A stretch of DNA of 64,000 nucleotides from Adineta steineri (taxonomy: Eukaryota > Rotifera > Eurotatoria > Adinetida > Adinetidae): contig CAJNOI010000025.1 of NCBI GenBank assembly GCA_905250115.1, forward strand, positions 174,755 through 238,754. Reading direction: 5' to 3'. A program made the translations under genes and the position numbers. The notes below the pieces were generated by a model. That model saw only the letters and a list, made by a program, of their open reading frames with translations. It had not been told where the DNA came from and searched no databases. Positions within the stretch are counted from its first letter, which is position 1, and each line of letters opens with the position of its first letter. This document shows, in pieces, positions 1-11,057 of the stretch.

Positions 1-1423
1 TACACTAATGTTCGTATAATAGAAAGAAGCGAGATGGTCATCAATGTTCTTTAGTATATATACTAATGTTATCATTCTTATCTAATTCATAGAACGAAGT
101 TAACTGATAAGTTTCTTGCTTTTTTTATGTTATCTACAAAAAAAGTCGTTCAATTATTTTTTTTGATTGATTTCAGTTTTATTTTTTTATCAGATAATTG
201 CACGTCGAATAAAAATAAAATTAAAACTAAAACTAGAGAATAGTTATATTATTATTTTAGAATAAACGAAAATAAAGAAAATGATGACTTACATATAAAA
301 ACAAATTATAGAAGTTACATGATAATATGGGTTTATGCAAATAGATTTATTTAAAAACAATTATTTATAGACGTACTTATTAAAGTATTAATACTCGGTT
401 GATTACTCACACTTGATTTCTGTACATAGCTATATTTAACTAATATAATGAATGTGTTGTTTATTGAATTGTAATTGTTGAATAGACAAAAGTAGTTGAA
501 TGAGATTGAGATGATATATATATATATCTTCGATCTTTTAGCAGTTATCTATTAAGAATGATTAGCGCCTTTTAATGATGCACTCATTTCTTTCATATAC
601 TTTATAGTATTTATCTTAAATCATTCGTAAATAAGTATTTTCACTGTAAGCATCTTATTAAATTACCATAAATATACGTTGTGTTATGAGAGGTATAAAG
701 AAAACTATAACAGGGATGCATATATGATTGAACAAAAGTATCAAATCAGTCGTAACGTTCCACTTGATCTTTTTTCTTGTTAATTTGAAACTGAGATTCA
801 CTTGATTCTTAGTTTGTTTTGCTTTTGTAAATACCATGTTAACTAATCATTTTATGTATTTTCTATCAGTAGAATGCTGTGGTAAGTGAAGAATATATAC
901 GATTTATGTACTTACTCAAAATATGCAATATACCTTCATGAAATTCTTATGACAAACATATATATATATATATTCTTCATCCTCTGAGAGAAATTGTATT
1001 ATAGTTGAAAAATCTGGTACAGTTCTTGGTGATTCAACTACTTAAAGCGGTAACAGTCTCACTTATTTCTTCTGAATCCACTAAAATCAATAAAGATCTT
1101 CTAATAATAAAATTTATAAAACTTTTTGAAAAAAAATATGAGATATTAATAATAAAAATAGAAGACCTTTCTGCACACTGCAGGCTTATAAACTGGCTTA
1201 CAACGACCTCTACCAAATTCTTCAAGATAAAAATTTAGAGTATTTTTTTACATTACAAAAATTTCAATAGAATCCTGTGACATAATATGAGTCATTCGAG
1301 TACTTTCTATTCTCATAGTTATCTCTTCATCTTCGATATATAAAAATAATAATATTAAAGGACTATCTGTCTTACTCGATATTCTCTAAACATCAATGGA
1401 TCATTTATTATTTCTAGATAATT
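1..1423. other. Intergenic, no gene seen
   Basis: AT-rich sequence with short TA runs (near 513-527 and 959-973). Small open frames occur on both strands around 1005-1238, but they overlap each other and have no coding-like composition. A pyrimidine-rich acceptor-like site ends at 1417, just before the first gene. Confidence 0.6.
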
Positions 1424-2302
1424 ATGTCATCTGATGCTAACAATTCCTTGGAAACATCTAATGTAAGTTTACAATTTTTAAACAATGGTTTTCTTTTTCA
1501 ATTTTTCATTATTAGGAATTTAAATCTCGTACAGAAGAATTAAAAGAATCATTAGATCCATGGCGTCATATTTTATTACCAATAAATAATCTTCTTGAAT
1601 GGAAAAATAATTCTTATCCATTTATTATTATTGGAATAATTACTTTACTTTTTATGTATAAATTAGTTTGATCGAATTCAATATGAAAATTATTTTCTTT
1701 TTCCCTCTTTCTGAAATTTTAGGTTTATTTTTCAAACAAATCCACCAGTTCTTACACTTTGTAGTTGTATTATTTTAATAATTGTACTTATTGATTTATT
1801 GGTACCAATTGGTATTCATTTTCTTTTTAAAGATGGAAATTGGTAAAATTATATTAAAAAAGAATAATTAAATTTTCGCAAAATCTATTTTTTAGGACAT
1901 CATCTAACGATGTTGAATATACGAAATTATGTGAACATATTGCAAATTTTGAACAATATATCAAATATATATGTGAATATGCTTTTAAAATGCGTGAAGA
2001 AAGACCAAAAATGGTATAGAATTCCATATTTATATTAAACTTAAATTTTCTTGTATTTAGTATTTAATGGTTGGTAGTATATTTCTTACTTTTATTGCAT
2101 TATGTAGTCAACGTATCGATAATCTTTCCCTATGTTATTTAATAGGTAAAATAAATTATTTTTGAAATAAAATTCTATGAAATTTTCTTTAATTTTAGCA
2201 CTTACTGTTAGCTTAATACCTGGTATATGTCATCGACAATTAATTTCATTAGTTCGTCAGCATATATCAAACTTTTGGAATAATAAAATAAAAATTCATT
2301 AA
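1424..2302 (+). CDS. ARL6IP1: ARL6IP1-like ER membrane-shaping protein
   Basis: Six exons: 1424-1462, 1516-1655, 1723-1842, 1896-2013, 2061-2145 and 2199-2302. The spliced protein follows the ARL6IP1 order: an amphipathic N-terminus with WRHILLPINNLLEW, a hydrophobic pair (FIIIGIITLLFM, then VLTLCSCIILIIVLIDLLVP), a soluble loop ending in EERPKMY, and a second hydrophobic pair ending LIPGICHRQLIS. The family forms reticulon-like hairpins that curve the tubular ER. The EE(K/R)PKM motif before the third hydrophobic segment and the LxPG motif in the last are the strongest matches. The ATG lies 6 nt after a tttctag acceptor-like site at 1411-1417. Family assignment is from memory of the human protein; no search was run. 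Confidence 0.85.
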
Positions 2303-3115
2303 AATGAAATTTTTTTTACTTTATGAATGTGAATAAGAAGCATTCTAAATGCAAAAAATTGTATTTATTTATTTTTTATTTAATAAAACAAAATCTATGA
2401 TTATTATTTGAGAATGATAATATTTGAAATTATTTTTAAGTAATAAATTCAGTCTTCAGTACAAATCTTTTTCTCCTAGTAGAGCTTAAAAAGCTTCTGT
2501 TGTGATACGATCAACAATTTTAATTAGATTATACCACGCTCAAGCTACAACTCCGCGCTGATAAAAACGTCATAAAGAATCACAAAATTAATCTTTGTGT
2601 AAGCATATCATTTTTCAAAATATATGATTCTTCGACAATGAATATAATTTGTTAATCATTCTGATTATAAACGAAATATTATTCCATTATTCATACTAAA
2701 TTTTGAGTATATTCATCTATGATTAACATGTATCTTTCACTGATTTAAATCCTTACATATCATAGTAATAAATCAACGAAAAACAATATCAACTACTTCA
2801 AATAAAAAGTTATTTTTAAACGACAATTATTCAGTTTAATAGAAGAGAAGAAAAATAATCTAAATGATTCAGATATGATATTAATCTTCTGGCCTCGATT
2901 ATATATATATTTGTCTCATTTTTCTTCTCTATTCTTGTATATACAGCTATATATATATATGTGAATTAAACTTAGTTACTTTATCTTTCTTTCTATAGTC
3001 ACCTAGATGGATAATGTTACCGTTTTACCAATATTTTTTTTCTTTTTCGTTTTGCGCATTACTTGCATCTGGTTTTCGTTCCCGAGCATTGTTCTTTTTT
3101 ACTTTATAAAGAATC

Positions 3116-3253
3116 ATGGCCACTTTTTTTCGATCTCAATATAAAACAATAGGCAGATTTATACAACTATCAAATCGAAATTTAGAATTAGGTAATGTAC
3201 ATTCACGAAATGATTATCGAACAACAGAAGTTTCTTTCGTAATATCAATATAA
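3116..3253 (+). other. Short upstream ORF (45 aa), probably untranslated leader
   Basis: An ATG frame opens just after a TATAAA at about 3104 and closes before the next gene. Joining it to the following gene through the gtaatg at 3211 and the acceptor at 3302 gives a stop almost at once, so it is not a coding first exon. It may be leader sequence or chance. Confidence 0.2.
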
Positions 3254-3329
3254 TGAGTATAAACTTTTCTACAGAACAAAATTTGATAATTTTTATTTTT
3301 AGATTAAAGAGAAATTTTTTTTACATATT

Positions 3330-4342
3330 ATGGCTTTAGCTAATATTTTAAATGAAAGAACAGCTCGATATTTTGATTTAGTTAATGAACCACAAACATT
3401 AAAAGGAATCGATGGTATTCCAATAGCTGATTCTGAATATAAAGATTTTCCAGCAAATGGAACAACTGTTCCAACTAATTGGGATGTTAGTTTTGGTGAT
3501 GTACTTAATTGGTCTAAGGGACGTCCAACTGAAGCTTATTTTGTTATGGAAAATCGAACATTATTAAAAAATCCAGATCGTACTGGATCAGGTTATTTAA
3601 CTATTCCATTTATCGTTACAAGTAATATAAATCTGATAAATTTTTTTTTTCATCTAAATAACCTTTTATTTTTAATAGGAAATACTCGAAATGCGTTAAT
3701 GAAATATGAATATGTTATACAAGGTATTGGTAAAGATTATGTATCAACAGTTGAAATGCATCCTGATGATATATTTATTCAAAAAAATTGGGGTTCAGTA
3801 CCAGCTGAAATGCATTCACGCAGTGTCGAATTTATTTATGATCCACTTGAAGAATTTCTCTATGTGAATATTCCACATACATCAAAATCAAAAGAATTTA
3901 AATTAGGTTCAACAACAATGAAAGATATTGAAACATGGTTTACTGGGTAAAAATATATCTCTATTTCAATATTATCTTAGTAATATTTTTTCTTGTTTTC
4001 AGAGCATTAGAAGATCAATCTTCTTTTCGAGTTAAATATAGTTTCACAGGTCCACATTTTCAAAAATATCATGATGTATATCGATTACATACGGAAACAT
4101 TACCTTTACCAAAAACATGGTCTGCTGTACCAGGTACAATAGACATAGGTCATGATCATTCTCGTGGTGAATGGACTTTTTATGGTTAGTTCATTCTTTT
4201 TATTATTATTTAATTTTAAATATTCTGTTTAGGTGATCGAAAACATTTGAATGATGCTAAGAAACATGTACAAGAATTTTATAAAGATCTTTCTATTACT
4301 ATCGAAGATGAACCACCACATAAAGTAGTTTCAGTCGTATAA
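3330..4342 (+). CDS. Uncharacterised 283-aa protein
   Basis: Four exons: 3330-3621, 3679-3946, 4003-4184 and 4233-4342. I do not recognise the family. The first intron (57 nt) is a multiple of three and in frame, so an unspliced reading would insert a Phe/Asn-rich stretch. The product looks soluble and globular: it has no signal peptide, no membrane segment and no low-complexity region, and it is rich in aromatic and acidic residues (for example MKYEYVIQGIGKDYVSTVEM and GEWTFYGDRKHLNDAKKHV). An acceptor-like tttttag ends at 3302, 27 nt before the ATG. It has clear protein-coding character and intron structure but no visible catalytic motif. It could be a lineage-restricted family or a distant relative of a beta-rich lipid-binding or lectin-like fold; I cannot choose. 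Confidence 0.7.
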
Positions 4343-5617
4343 TCAATCAATGGGATATTTTTTGTTTGTTTGTTTATTATATAATCCAGCTATTTTAGTC
4401 ATTTTAAATTAGGGTAATAAAAAAAAAACAAGAGAATGTATTATGTATTCATTATTTTATTTCATATAAAATTATTTTTTGTTTGTCATACAGAAAAATA
4501 TCATAAATTTTTCAAATTGTTTGCTTCTTCCATCATTGGAATCAAATATAAACAGAGTTCAACATAACTCATTATAACCATAACATCGAGATAAAATTCT
4601 CATTGTATTCATTGATAATTCACCAGTATAATTTTCATTTTTTCATCACCGACATGGTAGTTTTTGTTTATTATTCTTATCATCATATGTAGAAGTTGAT
4701 GGTTGATATACTATCTCTTCAAAACCTTCAGCATCATGGTGATCAACATAACCTTCGTATCTTTTGTGTTGCATTGTTAGTGTTTGTAATAATTTTGCTT
4801 CAACGAATTTTATAAAATGTCAAATGTCTTCTTTTTCTCATCTTATATATATTCTATGATTTCACTTTTTTTTGCATCCGTTCTGTACACGAACACGTAT
4901 GCATGGTTTTTACCAACAATTCTATGATTCATTCTCATGTTTATGAGTCGCCGAAGACAAAATGATGATGAATCATCGTCTACGCAAAAAAACATTGACC
5001 ATATATAGTATATGAATAAACTAACAACATATCTATATAAACTGATTGAGTGAGCATATCAACAAGTACATAGGTTATGATATTAAAATGTACTGACAAG
5101 AGAATAACTGTTATTTATTAAAAATTCAACTCGATATTCCTAGAAAAATTAACATACTCATTATTTTTGCTGATAACATACAAGTGCATATTTCGGAGGT
5201 TTCTTTACAGAACGAAGAAGATGTTTTTCTAAGTACGAAAAACAATTCGAGTCCAGACAAGACGAACTTCGACGAAAAAAATGTCTCGATTTAACAAAAT
5301 CATAAATTGTATTTTTTTTTCTAATCAATATTCTTTGTCTAATGGACATATTTATTCAATTATACTTATTCTACATGATGTTTCATCTCATACAATTAAT
5401 TTTTATATGTTCACTGTCTTCACTTATCCATTAGTCAATCATTGAGAATGATCAAAGGGATTATCAATATTTAATTATCCATGCATATCTAATGAATGAC
5501 AAAAAAGAAAGAAAATGAGTAGAAGAAGATAAAATTATCTCACATTTATTTTATTTATATATCTCCACTATCAATATAAAAATCATTAATTCGAAAGATA
5601 AACTATTACATACAAAT
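4343..5617. other. Mostly non-coding, two weak ORFs
   Basis: The stretch begins with the presumed 3' UTR of the preceding gene. It contains a 42-aa minus-strand frame (4646-4774) and a 21-aa plus-strand frame (about 4940-5005) that look somewhat coding-like, but neither joins to a convincing neighbouring exon. Confidence 0.4.
4646..4774 (-). other. Possible small ORF or exon remnant (42 aa)
   Basis: The frame reads with a coding-like composition (YEGYVDHHDAEGFEE, then a Ser/Thr/Lys tail). An in-frame stop sits upstream with no acceptor after it, so it would have to be a complete tiny gene or a remnant. No family is recognised. Confidence 0.15.
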
Positions 5618-6232
5618 ATGTCTAAAACTATTCGAAAAGTAAGTGATGATTTCTATATACTAAAATATTTTATCTTATTTTTATTTTAGAAAATTTCTCA
5701 TGCTATTCAAACAACTTTTCGATTATCACCAAAACCAAAATCATCAAGTAAATATTTTATTTTTTTGTACTCGGAGTGGTATTTTATATTAATTTTTTTT
5801 TAGAAAGCATTTCTTGTTGTTCTGTGAAGAAACCTAATAATTATGAATATATTACGTATGAACAAAAACCAACATCAACAACACAACATGATTATGTAAG
5901 GTTTTATATAGTATTTTTTAATGAAATAAATATTAATAAAAATTTTAATTTAGATTGATTTAAGTGAATGTCGATCATGGTCTTTATCATATTCAAAAGA
6001 TTCTGGTATTTCAAATGTTCATCAACTTGAATCGACAAAAATTAATCCAGATGATTCAATATCTTTATCAACATTATCTAATTTAAGTTCAATTCGAAAT
6101 TATGAAGAAAATCCAATGTCATTTCAATGTTGTCGTTGTCAATGTCATCATTATATGCAAAATGAACGCTTATTTAATGAACAATATTCACAAAAATTAA
6201 CTAACAATAAAGTGTATCCTTTCATTTTTTAA
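5618..6232 (+). CDS. Uncharacterised small protein with Cys/His cluster
   Basis: Four exons: 5618-5638, 5690-5747, 5804-5895 and 5954-6232. The protein is about 149 aa. It starts with a short basic segment, continues with a Ser-rich middle (DSISLSTLSNLSS) and has a dense cysteine/histidine cluster, CCRCQCHHYM, near the C-terminus. An earlier CC pair sits in SISCCSVKKP. The cluster could bind metal or be palmitoylated; there is no recognised domain. The end is uncertain: AAA GTG TAT could be a donor site rather than coding, which would add a further exon that I could not find. Confidence in the gene is moderate and in its 3' end is low. Confidence 0.5.
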
Positions 6233-6871
6233 TTTTTGTTTTTGAAATAAATATTTATTTAATTCTATACTGATTTTTTTATATTGTAAAAAGCTGTTCG
6301 GGAATTCTATACATACCGAGTGAATTCGTTAACTAATTTGAGAACTTAAGCGTAGATTCTCGTGACTCATTATATACTTGAATCGAGTATGGAATCTGAT
6401 CCGTGAATCACTGAAACAGTACGGTCCTATATTGTATGTAGTAAATATGAGTCAAATTCAACTTAGTTACCTTAACCAGAAATCATAGAATCGAGAATAA
6501 ATGTGTTGCATCAGCAAAAATATACAAAACGAATAGTATAAAATCAAAATCTTTTTTTTTGCTTTTCGATGAACGATGAATAATCATGCTTTTTCTTTTA
6601 TACTTAATTATAGGGATGATTTTGTTTTCGTAGCAAGGGCTCTTTTCAGTGCTCGAGGTATAGGTCGTGTAAGCGTATGATTCGAACGACAACATACGTG
6701 GCCTTTCACCTTTTATATCACGAACAATTATTTAGTGAATACGTTTTTGGTCGTCATCATACTATTCTGCAAGCAAAACGCCACGTTGTCGTTCTTTTCT
6801 TCTGCACACGTCAGGGTTACAACCTATCATCTTATGTTATTGCATCATTCATAAGTAAACGCTTGTTGTGG

Positions 6872-6879
6872 TATAAATA
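6872..6879 (+). promoter_or_regulatory. TATA box
   Basis: TATAAATA in the context gtggTATAAATAgtcg. It stands about 130 bp before the ATG of the 65-aa gene at 7007, leaving room for a leader of roughly 100 nt. The 200 bp upstream are less AT-rich than their surroundings, as expected for a promoter. Confidence 0.45.
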
Positions 6880-7006
6880 GTCGATATATAATTCATTCCA
6901 ACTTCGTTTTGATAAATTCTACTGATATATACTTATTGATTTATTTGTATTTCTATCGTCGTGGCGAATCATTGAATCAATTGTTATTCAATTATTATAT
7001 ATTGAT

Positions 7007-7204
7007 ATGGCAGAAAGCGCTTTAAAATTCATCGGATATTTTATTCAATTTCAATTAAGAACTTTCCCTACGAAAGTTTGTTTTTCACAACAACTTATGA
7101 TGGGTTCTCTTTTTGGCAAATTTAACCATAATCCAACCATGGCTCGTCCCTATGAAATTGTTAATATTACTAATAGTGATAATGAAATGGAAACAAAAAA
7201 ATAG
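7007..7204 (+). CDS. Small protein of 65 aa, function unknown
   Basis: An intronless frame with its own TATA box. The peptide opens with MAESALKFIGYFIQFQL, a weakly amphipathic hydrophobic stretch, and ends in an acidic/Lys tail (SDNEMETKK). No family is recognised. The promoter-like sequence and a plausible leader raise it above background ORFs, but length alone is not convincing. It could encode a short stress-induced or membrane-associated peptide; that is speculation. Confidence 0.35.
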   Translation: MAESALKFIGYFIQFQLRTFPTKVCFSQQLMMGSLFGKFNHNPTMARPYEIVNITNSDNEMETKK

Positions 7205-7600
7205 TCGGCTAATGTCTTTGGTTTATTCTTCAAATATTGATAATTTATCGCATGATTTTAATATGACCTAGGCAAACTATTTCTGTCTATATATATACTT
7301 TATTGTAATATGTCTTTACAATAATTGGTATGTTTTTTACTAGATTTCTATTTATTTATTTATTTATTTTTTATATTAGTTCTTATCCAATGTGTTCGAT
7401 AATTCGTTATCCTTGTGTGTGTATATTCCAAAGGATCGACACAATTATATATTCGTGCCAATCACCAATCGAATTTTATTTGTATTAGGAAATTCTTTAA
7501 ATATTTTATAATAAATAAAAGATATTTATTACGTTTTAAAAATTAATAAAAAAGTATACTACAGTGCCTGAATAAAATAACAAGAAAAAAATTGTTTTAT
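7205..7600. other. Intergenic with (ATTT)n run
   Basis: Non-coding AT-rich stretch with a (TTTA)n microsatellite at about 7350-7372. It holds the 3' ends of two convergent genes. Confidence 0.5.
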
Positions 7601-8599
7601 TTAATCATGAATAAGTTTTTTAAGTTTAGCAACAGATTCATGATCAAGTGATTGCCATTGAAGTACTTGTAAATCTTCTTTCATATGTTTTTCATCTGTT
7701 GTACCAGTTAATGGTGTTAAACCAATATCCATTAAAAATCGAAAAAATACTTGAGCTGATGTACCATGACGTTCTTGAGCAAGTTGTTTAACAAGTGAAT
7801 TAGAAAGAATATCTGGATTAGCTGTTAATGTCCAAAAACTTTGATAAAAAATATTTTTTTCGCGACAAAATTGTCTTATCTCGTGATCAAAATTTGTTTC
7901 ACTATGAAAACGATTTTGTATAACAGATGGTTTATGTCGAGCACTATCATATAATTTTCGTAAACCATTTATATCATATAAATTACTAATACCTAATTGT
8001 TTAACACGACCTTCATCAACAAATTTTTCACATTCATGATAAACTTCCATTGTTCGTTCATGTGTACCTTCCGGACCATGAAGAACTAATGAATCAATAA
8101 AATCTGTTTGTAAATTTTGTAATGATGTGGCAAATGATTGACGAACTTGTGCACTTAATGGTACACGTGGATCATATGGTAATGGTTTCGATTGATCTTG
8201 TCCATCAATACTTGTAAATTTTGTTTGAATAAATAAATCTTTACGAGCTATATTATGTTTTGTTTGAAGTTCTTGAAGTGCTTTACCAACAAGATCTTCA
8301 CTAAAATTTAAAAGAAAATTTTTTTTTTCAAAATAAATAGTTCTAATTTACCGATAATGTTTTGGTTGACATGCTGTATCAATTCCACGAAATCCATTAA
8401 GTACAGCTTTTATAACAAGTTGAGTTGTAGCTTCTTTTTTCCAAGCTGTACCATAGATTAAACGTGGCATTTGTATACCAGCATTTGTTGTTACTGTAGT
8501 TGCGGACATTTCTTCGTTTTTATTAAATAAATGAAAAAAAATTGCGATTAGAATAATAACAAGACAAAATTTAGTTTTTAAACTAATTATCTGAAACAT
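7601..8599 (-). CDS. Aldo-keto reductase
   Basis: Two exons on the minus strand: 8352-8599 and 7601-8300. The full frame gives 315 aa. NADPH-dependent aldo-keto reductases reduce aldehydes and ketones in a TIM barrel. The catalytic tetrad is visible as Asp74 (GIDTA), Tyr82 (KHY), Lys110 (IQTKF) and His157 (VLHGP); later come GISNLYD and a C-terminal TGTTDEKHMKEDL cofactor-loop region. The first 30 residues are hydrophobic (FCLVIILIAIFFHLF) and would be a signal anchor. However, a good acceptor (ttttttgaatgtttcag) overlaps the first ATG. If it is used as a trans-splice site, translation starts at the Met at 8509 (MSATTV) and gives a cytosolic 285-aa enzyme. I favour the shorter form. The exact AKR subfamily and substrate are unknown. 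Confidence 0.85.
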
Positions 8600-9704
8600 T
8601 CAAAAAATAGATAGATGTTTCAATAGAATAACTTCTACGAAATTGAACATATAACGTTGACTTATTGATATTGATAAGATTCTATTGGTGATAAAATATC
8701 TAATAGATTTTTTTATATTCATCAGAAAATTTTACTGAATTTAAATAATGGATTTAGTATTAATTATGGTATATTTTGTAATCTTTTCTTTAAATATCAA
8801 AAGAATATTATTTGGGGAAAAAAACTAACGCCATCTGCCCTTGATTTTGATCTTTTAAAAGTTTTTCATCGGAATTTTTCGTGAAGCCTAGATCCACTGT
8901 ATTCATATTGAGACAATTACTTATTCTTAATGTTTATAATCTCGTAAAATTAAATCTTTGATATTTCAAAAAAAAAGAATTTGTCTACATATCTCTTTAG
9001 TATTATTATAAGATTTTAAACATGTAGAACTAGAGGGAAATTCCTGAAGTTTTATGTTAAATACGAAGAATGTTATTTTATATAGTTTTTTTTCTAAATA
9101 GGACAGAATAAAACATTCATACACGAACGCAATATCGTATGATTATGATGGATCAGTATAGAGATTCTTTGAAAATGAGACGTGTCTTATCTGTCTATAA
9201 AATAAACATTCATTTCAATCTTATACATTCATTCATTGATTCATTCATCATTGTCCACTCGGATTTTATCAGTTTGCACCCGAAATATCAGACATCAAGT
9301 CAAGTCTTATTTAAACTCATTCAAACCAAAAATTCATAACAGAAGATAAATTTTTCACGTAGTCATATTACCGAAACAGTAAGTAAGATACTTGAAGAGT
9401 TATACATCTAGAAAGTTTTCATTCGATTGGATAAAATTGTGGTCTACACATGGATTTTGATTAAATTTGTGAGATCACATTTTTATTCTATTGTTGAATT
9501 ATCTACAAATCTATGAATATCTTATCGTCATAAACGAATATTCTTTTTAGGTCCAATCGAGAAGGACTTGACGGATAGATCCGTTTATATTCAGAAGATT
9601 TAAGTGAATCTATTTGTTTAAAATTATACAAAAATATTTTTGAAAAAACTTTCGCTTTAGTTTTAAAAAAATGCTTGAATAATAATAAATTAAAATAAAA
9701 ACTA
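8600..9704. other. Intergenic, no gene seen
   Basis: AT-rich, with no convincing coding frame, repeat or RNA gene. A 66-codon plus-strand frame at 9139-9339 lacks coding character. Confidence 0.5.
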
Positions 9705-10302
9705 TTAACGTTTTTCAGCTAATCCAACATCAATATTATCTCGTGGAGCTTTTTCAGGATTTTTCGACATCTCAGGATGAGGTTTTTTAGATGCTAGTCG
9801 ACCTGCATCGATAAATTGTTGAGCAAGTTCAAGTTGAAGTTTTTGATCAAGTTTTGATCGAAGTGGTTCAATAATATCGGTTTCTTCTTCATCTAAATGA
9901 TGCACTAAACAAAAAAAAAATAAGAAAAGTAATCAAATCAAACAATTATTTTATATTCATACTTAATTTAGCAACTGCTTTTCTTATTTGTTCCCAAGTA
10001 ATCGTTGATTGTTCAGCTAATTTTTTTAATTCAACTTCAAGTTCACGATGTTCTTTTATTCCATGTTCAATTAAATGATGTCCACCTTTTTTTTCATCTT
10101 TTAAATAAACTTCAACTTTCGGATAAAATGCTATTTCTTCTTTATGTCCATGTAATGCTACATAAGCAATCCAATCACGTACACGTGGATTAAGTTCAGC
10201 AGTATCATCAACACTTTTGAAGTGTTCATATTCATCACGCATATATTTATGTTCAGATAAAATTAAATCAAGAATACCAATAGATTCAGATGTACTTGTC
10301 AT
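9705..10302 (-). CDS. Hemerythrin-like HHE cation-binding protein
   Basis: Two exons on the minus strand: 9963-10302 and 9705-9904, giving 179 aa. The four-helix HHE pattern is clear: His in LSEHKYMRDEYEHF, then ALHGHKEEIAFYP, then HHLIEHGIKEHRELE, and after the intron MHHLDEEETDII. These are the His/Glu sets that bind a di-iron or similar centre. The C-terminus is a basic, Pro-rich tail (KKPHPEMSKNPEKAP). Single HHE-domain proteins of this type are best known from bacteria and fungi and are thought to act in oxygen or metal sensing and stress defence; the role here is not known. The intron (58 nt) shows it is an established eukaryotic gene even if its ancestor was acquired. Confidence 0.85.
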
Positions 10303-11057
10303 TGTTAATAAATTTGAAAGAATATTTAATCTAAAAGAATTAATCGAGTCATCATATATATTCTATTGGTTTATTCGTATAGCAAACGGAATCATAAAAA
10401 CTAGCGAAATCTGTCGTAATATTTAAATGACTAGGCTAATTGAATTTCTTTATTTTATTTTCAAAATAATAATGTGCTTATTGGAGCTAATTTTAAAATA
10501 GTAGTTAACGTATCTATTTAAATAAAATTCAAAGACAATGTGCTAGTAGACAGTAAAGAATAATTCTATAAAAACCTTTTTCGATAGGAGTAGACTCATA
10601 GATAACTAAATTTTTTTCTTTCATAAATATATATATAGGAAAGAGGGTGGGTGCCTTCATATTTAATAATTTCATCTCTATAAATAAAAACAACGAAAAT
10701 CGTTAAAGAGCACATGCGAGTGTTTTTATTTTCATTGATTTTGTTTTTTGTCGTTCAAGTCTTTTTGTTGTACAACATGCACTCATATACATGAACCAAA
10801 AACACAGAAAAATATAGAGAGAGAAAGAGAAAAAAAAAGAAAAAACCAAAAATAAGAACATAAGCAAAAGCCGAAAGAAAAAAGAAAACAAGAAAAGTTA
10901 AATGGCACACGCATGAGCTTACTTTCGTATTCACACAAGGATAAGACAAGAAATAAAGAAAAATACTATACTATCTTTAACTTATATCTCTATTTAGAAT
11001 TTAACCGTCATCAAATAAATCAAAAAGAAAAACGAAATGAAAGAAAGAAAATAAAGC
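10303..11057. other. Intergenic with polypurine tract
   Basis: Non-coding. An almost pure purine run on the plus strand (about 10808-10900) creates long overlapping frames on the minus strand that read as Phe/Leu/Ser-rich junk. Confidence 0.5.

Noticed and set aside
1005-1238. Overlapping frames on both strands before ARL6IP1
   Set aside because: They mirror each other, lack splice context and have low-complexity composition.
10703-10949. Phe/Leu/Ser-rich minus-strand frames
   Set aside because: They are produced by a polypurine tract on the plus strand and do not look like proteins.
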